DNA of 64,000 nt from Sorangium cellulosum So0157-2 (lineage in GTDB: Bacteria > Myxococcota_A > Polyangia > Polyangiales > Polyangiaceae): contig NC_021658.1 of the NCBI RefSeq assembly GCF_000418325.1, positions 3,100,001 to 3,164,000 of the forward strand. The letters run 5' to 3'. The stretch's first letter is position 1. The number at the start of each line of letters is the position of its first letter. Below the pieces are notes generated by a model. The model worked only from the letters and a program-made list of their open reading frames with translations, ran no database searches and had not been told where the DNA came from. The translations under genes were made by a program, and so were the position numbers. Of the stretch, positions 10,329 through 20,135 are shown piece by piece.

Positions 10329-11312
10329 ATGAGAATCCAGGGTTGTCTCCGCTCCGTGCTCCTCTCGCTCGCGGTGGTCTCCACGGCGCTCGTCGCGCCC
10401 GCCTGCAGCAAGTCGCCGCAGATCACGGCGGAGAGCATCGAGGACAACTGGGCGCTGACGGAGCAGCACGAGCCCGGCTCCGTGGTCATGACCGTGGCCC
10501 AGGACGGGCAGGTCACGGTGCTCGTGAAGGACCAAGACGGCAAGCCCATCGAGGAGGGCGTGTCGGGCAACCTCACGGTCAAGGTGCCTGGCAAGGACGG
10601 CGCCCCGGCGAAGGCCGAGCTCGTGCCGGAGCCCAAGTCGGGCGGCGTCCTGCGCGCCAAGATCCCGCCGCTCGAGGACGATCTCACCGAGGTGGGCTAC
10701 GAGTTCAAGGTCAAGGGCGAGCCGTTCACGGGGGTGCTGCACGTGCCGCGCGGCGGGACCCGGGAGCTCCAGGAGAGCGCCAAGGCGAACCAGGCGACCA
10801 AGGTCGATGGGATGAAGGGCCCGAACGGCGGGGTGCTCCAGCCGGTCGGGGACGACATCGTGGAGATCGTCGCCGACAAGGAGACGGGCGACCTGCGCGT
10901 GTACGTGCTCGATCTGAACCTCAAGCCGGTCCCGATCGGCGAGCGCGAGATCAAGCTGGCCATCCACACGGCGTCGGGCCCCGACGTCATCGTGCTCGCG
11001 CCCGGGCCCGATCGGCTTTACTTCACCGGCAAGCTGAGGGCGAAGGTCAACCCGACCAAGATCACGGTGGTGGTCAAGGAGGGCGGGCACACGGATGTGG
11101 TCCTCTGCGGCTACCGTCCGGGCTCGGTGATCGTGGTCGGCCCGAGCGCGCCGGTGATCGGCATCCTGGTCGCCACCGCGTGGGCCGTGAAGGTCAACGT
11201 GAAGCCCACGGTCGTGGTGCACGACGACGATGACGACGACGGCCGCCGGGTCATCGTCATCCACAAGGGCAAGCACAAGGGAAAGGGCAGGGGCAAGTGG
11301 CGCTGGAAGTGA
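10329..11312 (+). CDS. lipoprotein with Asp run and strongly basic C-terminal tail
   Basis: A Shine-Dalgarno-like GAGGGA precedes the ATG. The signal is MRIQGCLRSVLLSLAVVSTA, with lipobox VAPAC. The 327-residue product has a beta-rich body with D-x-D-G-K-P type strands (VLVKDQDGKPIEEG) as in Ig-like or carboxypeptidase-regulatory modules, then a hydrophobic stretch near residues 275-300. The end is striking: six consecutive Asp, then a tail made almost only of Lys, Gly, His, Arg and Trp (HKGKHKGKGRGKWRWK). The tail could bind nucleic acid, polysaccharide or phospholipid head groups; this is inference. It stands alone, 190 bp after the membrane pair. Confidence 0.68.
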   Translation: MRIQGCLRSVLLSLAVVSTALVAPACSKSPQITAESIEDNWALTEQHEPGSVVMTVAQDGQVTVLVKDQDGKPIEEGVSGNLTVKVPGKDGAPAKAELVPEPKSGGVLRAKIPPLEDDLTEVGYEFKVKGEPFTGVLHVPRGGTRELQESAKANQATKVDGMKGPNGGVLQPVGDDIVEIVADKETGDLRVYVLDLNLKPVPIGEREIKLAIHTASGPDVIVLAPGPDRLYFTGKLRAKVNPTKITVVVKEGGHTDVVLCGYRPGSVIVVGPSAPVIGILVATAWAVKVNVKPTVVVHDDDDDDGRRVIVIHKGKHKGKGRGKWRWK

Positions 11313-11421
11313 GGAGGGCCGGCGCCGCGGCCTCGCGCGGCGCCCCGGCGAGGTGACGCGGCGCCCCGGCGCGGTAAGGTAGCGGCGCCGCGCCCGCCTC
11401 ACCCGACGGAAAGCCCCCTCC

Positions 11422-11925
11422 ATGACCGAAGCGCCCGAGCTCCCCGACCTCTCCCCCGACGACGCTCACCCCCGGGCGGTCGCTGCCCTCGCCGACCCGT
11501 TCTTCTGGTCGCTGACCGACGAGACCGCCCCGTTCGGCAACGAGACGGCGCACGAGACGCTCACCGCGTTCCGCGACTTCCGCGACGAGCACCCGAAGGG
11601 GAGCCCCCTCGAGCTGCTCGACGCGCTCCTCGCCCGCTGGGAGGTGGAGAGCGCCCACTGGAACGCCGTGGACGCGGCCGAGGTCCAGGCGCTCGGCGAG
11701 GAGGACGAGTACAGCCTGCTCACGCGCGACGAGGCGATCCTCGCCCTCGCCTTCAGCCAGATCGTGACCGAGGGCAGGCTCGATCCCGAGGTGCGCCGCC
11801 GCGCGCTCCTGGCGCTGGCCCGGCAGGCGCTGCCCGCCCTGCTCAGCGCCTTCGAGGGGCGCGCCCTGGAGCGCGCGCTCAGGATCGACCGCATGCGGGC
11901 CGTCCTCTCGGAGCGCTGGGAGTAG
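11422..11925 (+). CDS. uncharacterised acidic helical protein
   Basis: 167 residues, strongly acidic and predicted mainly helical, with no signal peptide. Features seen include an N-terminal Pro/Asp stretch (ELPDLSPDDAHPRAV), FRDFRDEHPKGSPLELLDAL in the middle and a helical C terminus (RALERALRIDRMRAVLSERW). I do not recognise the family. Codon use matches the neighbours and the frame is clean, so it is likely a real gene. It lies 110 bp after the lipoprotein gene and before a long non-coding stretch. Confidence 0.6.
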   Translation: MTEAPELPDLSPDDAHPRAVAALADPFFWSLTDETAPFGNETAHETLTAFRDFRDEHPKGSPLELLDALLARWEVESAHWNAVDAAEVQALGEEDEYSLLTRDEAILALAFSQIVTEGRLDPEVRRRALLALARQALPALLSAFEGRALERALRIDRMRAVLSERWE

Positions 11926-12674
11926 CTCGGGTCGCCTCGAGGGCCTACCGCCGTTGGAGAATGGCGTATGCCGTCAGGCCAAAAGAAGCGAATCCTCGAA
12001 TCTTGGCCCGGCTTCCTTCGAATCCTCGTACGCGTCCCACCCGCACGCGGGCGCTTCGACGATTGAACCTCGATAGGCCTGTTCGTCCGAGGACAGCGTC
12101 CCCCTCGTCGATCCGACACACTGTAGGGGGGCTCGCAGAGCGCGTCAGTGGATGCGTTTACCGACCAAGTTGTCAGGGATACCCTGAATTTTGCGCCACT
12201 GCGGAACGCGACGGATGGCCTTCCGGCTCGCCCGGCGGAGCTTCCGGGGGGGCAATGGCGGTCCGGTATCGCTCGCAGCAGAAGATCCTGGCCGCAAGCC
12301 ACGCAGCTATCGTCCGCCGCCGCAACACCTCAGGACGTGACACCCTGCGCTTGGCGCTCGGGCGGCTCGAAGACCGACGCTCCCTTATGTTACCGGTGTT
12401 CTCGAGCGCGCCATCGAGGCACGCGGCTGCTGCGCACATGGATCATCGAGCTCATCGGCGCCTCATCGGCGCATGGATGAGCAGGTCCCCCTCTTCCCCG
12501 GCGCAAACCCGGTGCAAACGCGCCGCAGGGACGGCAGCGCTCGTCGCCCCCCGTCGGCCGATCCGCTGGAGCCGGCGCTACGCGCGTGATACCATCCACG
12601 TTCCGGCGATCGATGTCGCGGGACCGTTGACGATTGGGTAGGGCATAGCGCCCCCGAAGAAGAAGGAGTGCGGG
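11926..12674. other. 749-bp region without a recognisable gene
   Basis: Base composition is less GC-extreme than the neighbours. Open frames exist on both strands but their translations show no family resemblance and poor codon bias. A direct repeat cgaatcctcg occurs at 11989 and 12019. It may be decayed DNA plus the promoter of the VWA lipoprotein gene. Confidence 0.5.
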
Positions 12675-13646
12675 ATGGAGCTCAGGACATGGTGCGCGGC
12701 GCTCTGCGCAGGGATGGTGGGTCTTGTGGCGTGCGGGGGCGACTCGGGCACCAACGAGGACAGCGGTTCGCCGGGCGCGGGCAACGGAGGGAGCCAGGGG
12801 CAAGGGGGGGGCATCTTCGGGTCGGGGACCGGTTCCTTCGGGCAAGGCGGGGGCTCCTTCGGCAACGGGGTCAGCGGATCGACCGGCGGGACGGGGGGCA
12901 GCGGCGCGAACAGCGCGGGGTGCGAGCACGTCGATGTCGTGTTCGCGCTCGACAACTCCTCGAGCATGAACGAGGAAAAGCAGTCGATGCGCGAGATCGT
13001 GTTCCCGGCCTTCGCGCAGGCGCTGCTCGATATCAGCGGCATCCAAGACTTCCGCGCGGCCGTGATCGACGCCTGCCCGCTCCCTGCAAATTTTCACACG
13101 CGCGGCGCTGCAGGCGAATGTTCGTTCCAGAGCGGACAAGCGTGGATGGAGAGCTCGAGCAACGACCTCACGGGCGAGTTCCAGTGCGCCGCAGATCTTT
13201 ATGTGGACGATGTCGAGTGCAGCGGCAACAACGACGACGAACAGCCCGCGTCCGCCGTCGCCGCCGCGCTGGAGCCGCCGTTCTCCCAGGAGCAGAACGC
13301 GGGGTTCAGCCGCGAGAACGCGCTCCTCGTCGTTGTGGTGATCACCGATGAGGACGAGCAGCCCGTCCCCCGCCAGGAGCCGCAAGCGATCCACGATCGG
13401 CTCGTCGCCGTGAAGGGCGACGCGAAGAACGTCGTGTTCCTCGGCATCGGCGGGAAGACCGATTGCGAGGGGGCCTATGGGGACGCGGACGAGGCCGACA
13501 ACCTGCAGCGGATCGTGGACACGTTCGCCGCCGACGGCCGCGGCTTCTTCTGGGATCTCTGCCAAGGGCGCCTCGAGGACGGCCTCACGAACGCCCTCAC
13601 GGCGATCGAAGAGGCGTGCGAGGAGTTCGTGCCCGTCGTGAATTGA
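12675..13646 (+). CDS. VWA-domain lipoprotein
   Basis: Signal peptide with lipobox GLVAC, a Gly/Ser-rich linker to about residue 78, then a von Willebrand A-like domain starting CEHVDVVFALDNSSSMNEEK, with the MIDAS D-x-S-x-S intact. A later strand, VVVVITDEDEQPVPR, provides the distal acidic residues. The cysteines (C-P-L, C-S-F, C-A-A, V-E-C-S) suggest extracytoplasmic disulfides. Such proteins are lipid-anchored at the surface and bind protein ligands through a divalent metal; the ligand is unknown. An AGAAGGAG Shine-Dalgarno lies 8 nt before the ATG. Confidence 0.82.
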   Translation: MELRTWCAALCAGMVGLVACGGDSGTNEDSGSPGAGNGGSQGQGGGIFGSGTGSFGQGGGSFGNGVSGSTGGTGGSGANSAGCEHVDVVFALDNSSSMNEEKQSMREIVFPAFAQALLDISGIQDFRAAVIDACPLPANFHTRGAAGECSFQSGQAWMESSSNDLTGEFQCAADLYVDDVECSGNNDDEQPASAVAAALEPPFSQEQNAGFSRENALLVVVVITDEDEQPVPRQEPQAIHDRLVAVKGDAKNVVFLGIGGKTDCEGAYGDADEADNLQRIVDTFAADGRGFFWDLCQGRLEDGLTNALTAIEEACEEFVPVVN

Positions 13647-13748
13647 CGCGAGCCGGGCGCCAGGGAATGCGATGAGCGCACCTGGCCCCGGAGCCGCGGA
13701 GCGCCCGGCCCTGTCCTGAGCACGCTTTTCGGCGGTAGCATCGCCGCC

Positions 13749-16700
13749 ATGGACACCGCTTCCTTCCTCGCCGAGGTCGAGCCGCTCGCCCACCACGACC
13801 GCGTCCGCCGCGCCGTCGCGCTCGGCCGCGCCGCCGCGGGCGGCGACGCGGGCGCCGCCGCCCTCCTCGGCGCGCTCTCGGGCAGCGCCCAGGCCTACGA
13901 GCGCCTCCTCGCGCTCATGGCCGCGTACGGCTCGGGCGACGGCGCGCGCGTCCTCGCGGCCGTGTCGGACCCGTCCCGCCTCGTCCGGCGGCGCGCGGGC
14001 CGCATGGTGGCCCGCTTCTGCGACGATGCCCAGGCGCTCGCGGCGCTCGGCGCCGTCGTCGAGCGCCGCACCGTCCGGCGCACGGTCGCCCAGCTCGCGC
14101 GGCGGAAGCGGCAGGCGGTCGTGGACGCCTTCCTCGGCGCGCGCCTGCAGCAGCAGGGGCGCGATCCGACGATCGTGGACCTGCTCCCGTTCGGCTCCGA
14201 GCCGCTCGTGTCGGCGCACCGGCGCGCCATCGACGAGGCGGGCGGCCCGCTCTGCCTCGAGCGGCTGGCCGACCGGCACCCCGCGGCCGCGGCGCGCTGG
14301 TTCGGGGAGGCGATCGCGCGCTCCGGGTCGCTCGACGTGCGCCAGCGCTACCGCCTCGCGCCGCTCCTCGTCCGGCTCGCCCGGCGCGCCCCCGACGCGG
14401 CGCTCCCGCTGATCCAGGCCCTCTTCGACCGCGGCGAGGAGCCCTCGTCCCTCGCCGGCGAGCTCCGCCTGCTCGCCCGGTCGCGCCCGGCCGCGACGTT
14501 CGACCTCCTCAAGGCGCGCCACGAGAGCGGCCGCCCCGCCCGGCCGCCGGGCGCCTTCGGGGTCGTGCGCTTCGCCGAGGGCGCGCCCGCCCTCGGCGCC
14601 GAGCGCCTCGATTTCCTCATCCGCAACGCCTGGGGCGCGCTGAGCGACGGGAAGCGGGGCGCGCGGTGGTTCCTGCGGCTCTGCGCGGACGACCAGAAGG
14701 CGGTCCTCCGCGCCTTCCTCCTCGGCGGGCGAGGGGGCTTCGGCGCCTTCCTGTTCCGCTACGTGAGGGCCGAGTCCGCCGAGGAGCAGGCGGTCCGCGA
14801 GCGGGCCTTCGAGCGCTGGTCGTGCGCCGCGCAGGCCGAAGACGGCTCGATCGCGCCCGAGGTGCTCGACGCCTTGCCCGGCGATCTGCGCGAGCGCGAG
14901 GCGCGGCGGCACCTCTTCGACTGCCCCGCGCTCGTCGCCAAGCCGGACCGCCGGATGAGCTACGCGCGCCTCCTGCCGTTCGCCGAGGCCAAGGCGGTGC
15001 TCGCGCCGCTCCTCGGGCACCCCGAGGGCGACGAGCGCGCCAAGGCGCAGGCGCTGCTGATCGCGAGCGTCCTGCACGACCGGGGCGCGCTCGCCGAGGC
15101 GATCGCGAACGTGCGCGCCCGCAAGTTCGAGCAGGACCCGGTGCGCCGCGCGATGATCGGCGCCCTCGCCGCGCTGCCGCTCGCCCGCTTCGGGCCGGAG
15201 CACCTCGACGCGGTCTCCGTCGTGGCGCAGGACGCGCTCGACGCCGCGGACCTGTCCCAGGCCACGGCCTCGGCCGTCGAGCGGCTCGTGGTCAAGCTGT
15301 TCCGCATCGACGGCGCGTGGGGCGCCCGCTGGCTCGCGCGGATCCTCGCCGTGCGCGGCTCGGTCTCGACGGCCGGGCTCGGGGAGGGGCTCACGCGGGC
15401 GGAGGCCGAGCGGCTCACCCCCGCGCTCGCGCAGCTCGCGGGCGCGTGGAGCACCGCCGAGCGGGCCGGGGCGGTGCTCTCGCTCGCGCACAGCCTCGGC
15501 GTCCGCCTCAAGGAGGTCGCGCCGCTGCTCGACGCGCTCGAGCGGCTGTCGCGCGAGCTCCCGTTCGTCGGCGTCGCGGCGGGCGCGCTCGGGCTCCTCC
15601 GCGCCCACGATCGGCCGCGGTTCGCGCGGCTCGTGCCCGCGCTCCTGCGCGAGGACGCGAGCTTCGCCCTGATCGGCGACGTCGCCCGGCACGTGAGCCG
15701 GAGGCGCCAGGATCTGCTCGATCCGCTGCTGGACGGCCGGCCGATGACCGGCAGGTACGCGACGGGGCGGACGCGCTGGGTGATCGACTTCGGCGCGGGT
15801 CACGCCCGCTGGACGGCGCGGCAGCAGGCGCGGTACGCGGCCGGCCTGCGCGCGCTGCTCGCGGACGAGACGTGCGACGTCCCCACGCTGCGGTTCGCCG
15901 TCTCTACGCTGGCCCGGCTGGCGTACGTCGACGCGTCGGTGATCGTCCCGTTCGCCGCGGATCCGCGGCAGCCGCTCCGCGAGATGGCCGTCCGGGCGCT
16001 GCCGTGGCTCGACGCCGGCCAGGGCGTGCCGGTCCTGATCGAGTGCCTGGGCGACGACCGCGCGCGCTGGGCCATTTACGCGCTCCGGAAGGCCTTCTCC
16101 GAGATGTCCCGCGACCGGGTGCTCGCCGAGCTCAGGGCCGTGCCGACGGCGAAGGTGACGGTGGCCAAGGAGGTCGTGCGCCTGCTCGGCGAGCTGGGCG
16201 GCGACGACGCCTACCGGGAGCTGCTCCGGCTGGACGGCCCGAAGACCCACCGCGACGTGCGGATCGCGCTGCTGCGGGCGCTCTGGGAGCACCTCGACCG
16301 GCCGGAGACGTGGGACGTCTTCGGCCGCGCCGTCCGGGATCCCGACTGGATCGTGGCCTCGAAGCTCGCGGACATCCCGCTCGGCCGGCTCTCGACCGAG
16401 GCCGAGCAGCGCGTCGCGGAGCTGCTCGCCGCGATCCTCGGGCGGGCGGAGCCGGAGGCGCGGCTCGATCTGCTCCGGCGGGCCGCGTCCTTGCCGCTCC
16501 GGGACGAGAAGCGCGCGCTCTTCCAGCGGCTGCTCGGGCACCTGGACGCGCCCGCGCCCGAGGAGGCGGCGGTGGCGCTGGCCGCCGTGCTCGCCCGGAT
16601 GCAGCCGGGGGAGGTCGCGGCCGTGGTGGCGCGGCTGAAGGAGCTCTCGCCGAGGCGCCGGCTCCTCGTGGCGTTGCTGCCGGTGCTCTCGGCGCGGCTC

Positions 16701-17111
16701 GGCGCTTATGCCGCGCGGCACCACGTGGCGGTCGGCGAGGGGCTGCTCGCAGTGCTGAAGGCGGACGACCTGGCGGTGCCGCAGTACCTCGGGCTCGCGG
16801 CCCGCCTGCTCGGGTGGCGGGAGCTCGGGCAGGCGCTCGTCGAGCTCGGCCGGCGGGACCTGCTGCACCACGACGCGATGGTCGCGGCGATGGCCGCGGT
16901 GCACGGCTGCGTGCACCCGTCGCCCCTCGAGGAGGCGCTGCGGGGGAGCGGCGATCCGCGGCTGCGGCGGATCGCGCTGGAGGCGCTGGTGCAGGCGGCG
17001 TCGCCGAAGAACGGGTGGACGGCGGATCGGCGGGCGCTGCTGGAAGAGCGGTACCGGAAGGACCGGTCGCCGGCGGTGGCGGGGCCGGCGTCGTTTGTGG
17101 CGCCGCCGTGA
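13749..17111 (+). CDS. large alpha-solenoid (HEAT-like) protein
   Basis: 1120 residues, almost wholly helical and rich in Ala, Leu and Arg. HEAT-like units recur, such as DPSRLVRRRAGRMVARF, ADPRQPLREMAVRALPWLD and GDPRLRRIALEALVQAA. No signal peptide, membrane segment or catalytic motif is seen, so it is probably a cytosolic scaffold. It is the second solenoid protein in the window, after the one at the left edge. The codon pattern is strongly genomic, and a long opposite-strand open frame here is only its GC-rich shadow. It is flanked by non-coding gaps, so it is probably transcribed alone. Confidence 0.8.
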   Translation: MDTASFLAEVEPLAHHDRVRRAVALGRAAAGGDAGAAALLGALSGSAQAYERLLALMAAYGSGDGARVLAAVSDPSRLVRRRAGRMVARFCDDAQALAALGAVVERRTVRRTVAQLARRKRQAVVDAFLGARLQQQGRDPTIVDLLPFGSEPLVSAHRRAIDEAGGPLCLERLADRHPAAAARWFGEAIARSGSLDVRQRYRLAPLLVRLARRAPDAALPLIQALFDRGEEPSSLAGELRLLARSRPAATFDLLKARHESGRPARPPGAFGVVRFAEGAPALGAERLDFLIRNAWGALSDGKRGARWFLRLCADDQKAVLRAFLLGGRGGFGAFLFRYVRAESAEEQAVRERAFERWSCAAQAEDGSIAPEVLDALPGDLREREARRHLFDCPALVAKPDRRMSYARLLPFAEAKAVLAPLLGHPEGDERAKAQALLIASVLHDRGALAEAIANVRARKFEQDPVRRAMIGALAALPLARFGPEHLDAVSVVAQDALDAADLSQATASAVERLVVKLFRIDGAWGARWLARILAVRGSVSTAGLGEGLTRAEAERLTPALAQLAGAWSTAERAGAVLSLAHSLGVRLKEVAPLLDALERLSRELPFVGVAAGALGLLRAHDRPRFARLVPALLREDASFALIGDVARHVSRRRQDLLDPLLDGRPMTGRYATGRTRWVIDFGAGHARWTARQQARYAAGLRALLADETCDVPTLRFAVSTLARLAYVDASVIVPFAADPRQPLREMAVRALPWLDAGQGVPVLIECLGDDRARWAIYALRKAFSEMSRDRVLAELRAVPTAKVTVAKEVVRLLGELGGDDAYRELLRLDGPKTHRDVRIALLRALWEHLDRPETWDVFGRAVRDPDWIVASKLADIPLGRLSTEAEQRVAELLAAILGRAEPEARLDLLRRAASLPLRDEKRALFQRLLGHLDAPAPEEAAVALAAVLARMQPGEVAAVVARLKELSPRRRLLVALLPVLSARLGAYAARHHVAVGEGLLAVLKADDLAVPQYLGLAARLLGWRELGQALVELGRRDLLHHDAMVAAMAAVHGCVHPSPLEEALRGSGDPRLRRIALEALVQAASPKNGWTADRRALLEERYRKDRSPAVAGPASFVAPP

Positions 17112-17447
17112 TCGATATCTGCGGATCGTCCCCGGGTCGCCGGGCGGCGCCAGACGAGCGTGAGCCCTGCGGCTCGCAGCCCGAAGTCGCAAGGACCCTC
17201 GTCTGCAGGGAGCGCGAGAGCTCCTCGGCATCAAGCCGTGTCGCCCGGCCGGGGCCTTCCCGGCGCCCATCGAGCCCGCGGCGCGACGCATTGGCGGAGT
17301 CCGAATCTCCGCTCGCTCTCGGCATGATTCCGACAATGCGGAGCGATGGTCATGGTGGTATTGTGCCGGGGCACGCAGTCCATGCGTTCGGGCCAGCCGA
17401 TCGTTGGTCGATTTTTCTTGTTGTTTGGGGAAAGGGAATGTGGATAC
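17112..17447. other. 336-bp intergenic region
   Basis: No gene is seen. The last 60 bp are T-rich (atttttcttgttgtttggg, 17410-17428), unusual for this genome, and probably carry the promoter of the small secreted protein that follows. Confidence 0.45.
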
Positions 17448-17927
17448 ATGAAGAAGCTCGCGAAATTCGCAGTCCTCCCTGCGTTGGGTCTCCTGTCGAG
17501 CCCGGGTGACGTGTCGGCTGGGGCGACCACGAGCGCCGGGGCGTGCTTCGCGTCCTCGGAAACGACCGTGTTTCGAGCGGCCAACGGCCTGACAAACCTC
17601 TTGAGCGGCGCGCAGGCCGTCACTTGCCCGATCCCGGTAGATCATCAGCTCGGAGAAACGGTGACCTTCCGGATCCGCATGGTTGATCTCAACTCCGACT
17701 CCGCGGACGACGCGAACGTGATGTGTATCGGAAGCGTGTTCAATCAGGATGGCAATGGTGTCGGCGATACTCCAATCATAACGTCAGGGACCGGAACCTT
17801 CACCGGCTTCGTGACGAAGACCACCTCGATCACCGTCTCGCCGCAGAGCTCTTCGCACACGTACGCCGTGACTTGCTTGCTTCCAGGGGGTGGAGCGTCT
17901 GGTATCAGCACGGTGCGCGTCTTCTGA
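17448..17927 (+). CDS. small secreted protein, unknown beta-rich family
   Basis: 159 residues. The start is set by the Shine-Dalgarno AAAGGGA about 10 nt before the ATG and by a clear signal peptide (MKKLAKFAVLPALGLL, cleavage near VSA-GA). The mature part is Ser/Thr/Gly-rich and beta-like, with paired cysteines (ACFAS, VTCPI, VMCIG, VTCLL) that probably form disulfides. There is a D-x-N-x-D-x-A-D-D acidic stretch near residue 90. GC content is lower than in the neighbours. I do not recognise a named domain. The protein is probably exported to the periplasm or medium. Confidence 0.7.
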   Translation: MKKLAKFAVLPALGLLSSPGDVSAGATTSAGACFASSETTVFRAANGLTNLLSGAQAVTCPIPVDHQLGETVTFRIRMVDLNSDSADDANVMCIGSVFNQDGNGVGDTPIITSGTGTFTGFVTKTTSITVSPQSSSHTYAVTCLLPGGGASGISTVRVF

Positions 17928-17963
17928 GTCGAGCCGAGCGAGCCGAGTCGAGCCACGTAGGCC

Positions 17964-18686
17964 ATGAGCTCTGGACGTCCACGCGGGGGACCGGTGATCG
18001 AACGACGACCGCACTGGCTGCTCATCCTGCTGGCTGGCATCGCAGCGTCGGCGGGCGCATACGTCTGGGGGCGCGCTTCGGCGCCCCCGGCGAGCGAGCG
18101 CGAGGGCGCCTTGCGCGCGGAGGACGGCCAGCGAATCGCGGCCCTGGAACGCGAGGTCCGCAGGCTGCGCGCCGCGACGTTGAAGGCAGCCATCCCTTCG
18201 CGGCAGGACTCGGCTGGCGAGGATGCGGTCGAGCCCCTCGGCTCCGCCCGGCCTCGCGACCGCGATGAGCAGGACGGCGACGGCTTCGACGGCACGGGCG
18301 CGCACGAGCAGCTCGATCCCGAGGAAGAGGAGCGTTCGTTGCGCGAGGCGCGGATCAAATTCTGGGACGGGTTGAGCGATCGCGTCGACACCGAGCCGGC
18401 CGACCCAGCATGGCGTCGTGAGACAGCGCCGGTGATCGCACGGTTGATCCCCGAGCACCTGGGGCCACAGGTCAGCGTCGACGAGGTTGTCTGTTCTTCC
18501 AGCATCTGTCGCGCGAAGCTGACCCACCCCGAATGGCCACGCATCCCCGGCGACAAGCTCGTCCAGCTCAGCTTGCGCCGCGGATCGCTGGGGACGATGG
18601 AGCTCCAGATGGATACTCGGCAGGAGGGCGCCACCGTTCTGTTCTTCTTGCGTAGAGAACGAGCGCCCGCGGACCACGCGCTGTGA
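17964..18686 (+). CDS. single-pass membrane protein with coiled coil and Cys pair domain
   Basis: 240 residues. One membrane helix (WLLILLAGIAASAGAYVWG, residues about 18-36) is followed by a short coiled coil (RIAALEREVRRLRAATLK), an acidic disordered linker and a C-terminal domain. The C-terminal domain has the pair VVCSSSICRAKL, then beta strands ending in GATVLFFLRRER. The anchor-plus-C-x4-C layout suggests a periplasmic domain with a disulfide. The function is unknown. It lies 36 bp after the small secreted protein and may be co-transcribed. A GTG at 17994 is an alternative start. Confidence 0.65.
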   Translation: MSSGRPRGGPVIERRPHWLLILLAGIAASAGAYVWGRASAPPASEREGALRAEDGQRIAALEREVRRLRAATLKAAIPSRQDSAGEDAVEPLGSARPRDRDEQDGDGFDGTGAHEQLDPEEEERSLREARIKFWDGLSDRVDTEPADPAWRRETAPVIARLIPEHLGPQVSVDEVVCSSSICRAKLTHPEWPRIPGDKLVQLSLRRGSLGTMELQMDTRQEGATVLFFLRRERAPADHAL

Positions 18687-18995
18687 GGTTCGCTCGGTGC
18701 CGCAAAGGGTGAGCGCACCCTGGCCCGGCGGATTGGGCGACGATATCTTGCGTTCCCGGCGCGGCCCGAGCGCGATCCCGATGTTCACCGTGGCACGACC
18801 GGGCCCATTCCATGCCGGGGGGCCGCATGCGCCCGAGCGATGGCCTGCCGCCCCTGTGCTCGTGGGCCTGGGAACAGGCGCTTGCTGGGGTTTGAAATCG
18901 CTGGATTGGCCGGTTGGCGTGGCGATCGCGGGACGCCTCAGCCCCTGGAGCACGCAGGCGTCAAGGTCTACAGGGCGGCGCGGCGCCGCCGCCCG
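18687..18995. other. 309-bp gap between converging genes
   Basis: Only the 3' ends of two opposed genes meet here. No coding signal or obvious T-tailed terminator hairpin is seen. Confidence 0.4.
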
Positions 18996-20135
18996 TCACT
19001 GGCAGGGGGGGTCGCCGAGCGCCGCCGCGCACAGCGTCGGATCCTCGAACGCGCGGCTCACGTAGAGCAGCCGGCACGCGACCGTGGCGCCCTCGGCGCT
19101 CGCGATGGCGTAGCCGGAGTCGTGGCCCGCCCCCGACACGTCGCCGCAGTCGAGCTCGCACGCGCCCCGGTCCTCGAAGATCGCGTCGAACGCCTCCTTG
19201 CAGGCCGCCTCGAGCAGCGTGCAGTACGACGCGCAGTTGCCCGTCGTCGTGGAGTCGCCGTCGAGCCCGCAATGGCCGTCGCCCCCCGGCCCCGCGTGCC
19301 CGCAGTGGGTGTCCGGGGCCAGCAGCGCGCTGTAGGCGTGGTACTGGCGGCAGCCCACCGTGTTCTCGCTCCGGTCCTCCGTCCCGCCCGGCGGAAGCGC
19401 CCCGCAGACGGCGAGGCACTGCTCGCTGGAGTCGTAGACGGCCTGGTCGCCCTCGCAGGACGTCATGACCACCCGGCAGAAGTCCTCGCAGCTCGGCTCG
19501 GTCCCCTCCGGCTCGATGCACGGCTCCACCGGCATCAGGCTCGCGTGCTCGCAGTGCTCGTCGGGGTCCACCGTCGCGGAGCTCACGTGCACGAGGCGGC
19601 ACTGCAGCGTGTCGCCCTCGTGGTTCTCGATGGCGTCGAACCCCTCGACGTCCCGGAGCCCCGCGCACTTGGCGACGCACTCCTCCTGCGTGGGGAGCTC
19701 GGGCGAGCACGCCGCCGCCTGCAGCGCGCAGTAGCTCTCGCAGTTGGTCCCGCAGTGCGGGGCGCCGCCCGGGCCCGCCGCCGGACAGTGCACCGCCGGC
19801 TCGCCGGTGAGCCCCGCCAGCTCCGCCTGGCGCGCGCGGCAGGCGAGCGTGTTGTCCACCGGCTCCAGCGGATCGCCCGCCGGGAGCGCCGCGCACACGC
19901 CGTGGCAGGTGTCCAGCGTGGAATAGACCTGGTTCTCGCCCGTGCAGTTCTCCATCACGTCGGCGCAGTACGACGCGCACGCCTCGCTCACGGGAGAAGG
20001 CTCCGGCTCTTCCTCCGGCGGAACGTAGGTGCGGTCCTCGATGCCGGCGATGGCGTGGCACCCGAGCCAGCCGGAGATCGCCGCGGGGGCGAGCAGGACG
20101 AGCGGCAAGAGCCCGGTCGTGAGGGTGCGCCTCAT
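18996..20135 (-). CDS. Cys-rich repeat lipoprotein
   Basis: 379 residues. A lipoprotein-type signal ends in SGWLGC near residue 26. The mature part is four repeats of about 80 residues, each with eight cysteines in the order C-x3-C, C, C-x3-C, C-R, C, C (first repeat CASYCADVMENC, then CHGVCAALPAG and NTLACR; the third is closest to it). This implies four disulfide-tied modules on the cell surface. The start codon overlaps the stop of the upstream TPR gene (ATGA at 20135-20132), so the two are translationally coupled. It ends the kinase-TPR-lipoprotein operon, suggesting a surface component of a kinase-linked envelope system (inference). Confidence 0.72.
   Translation of the reverse strand: MRRTLTTGLLPLVLLAPAAISGWLGCHAIAGIEDRTYVPPEEEPEPSPVSEACASYCADVMENCTGENQVYSTLDTCHGVCAALPAGDPLEPVDNTLACRARQAELAGLTGEPAVHCPAAGPGGAPHCGTNCESYCALQAAACSPELPTQEECVAKCAGLRDVEGFDAIENHEGDTLQCRLVHVSSATVDPDEHCEHASLMPVEPCIEPEGTEPSCEDFCRVVMTSCEGDQAVYDSSEQCLAVCGALPPGGTEDRSENTVGCRQYHAYSALLAPDTHCGHAGPGGDGHCGLDGDSTTTGNCASYCTLLEAACKEAFDAIFEDRGACELDCGDVSGAGHDSGYAIASAEGATVACRLLYVSRAFEDPTLCAAALGDPPCQ

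Noticed and set aside
12000..12030. tRNA T-arm-like ttcgaatcc
   Set aside because: No acceptor or anticodon stem can be drawn around it.
11961..12641. 226-residue open frame in the gap after 11925
   Set aside because: No start signal, poor codon bias, basic low-complexity translation and no family resemblance; the overlapping minus frame is equally unconvincing.
12390..17645. 1751-residue open frame on the minus strand
   Set aside because: It is the GC-rich antisense of the 1120-residue solenoid gene and VWA lipoprotein gene; it is Arg/Pro/Ala nonsense without domains.
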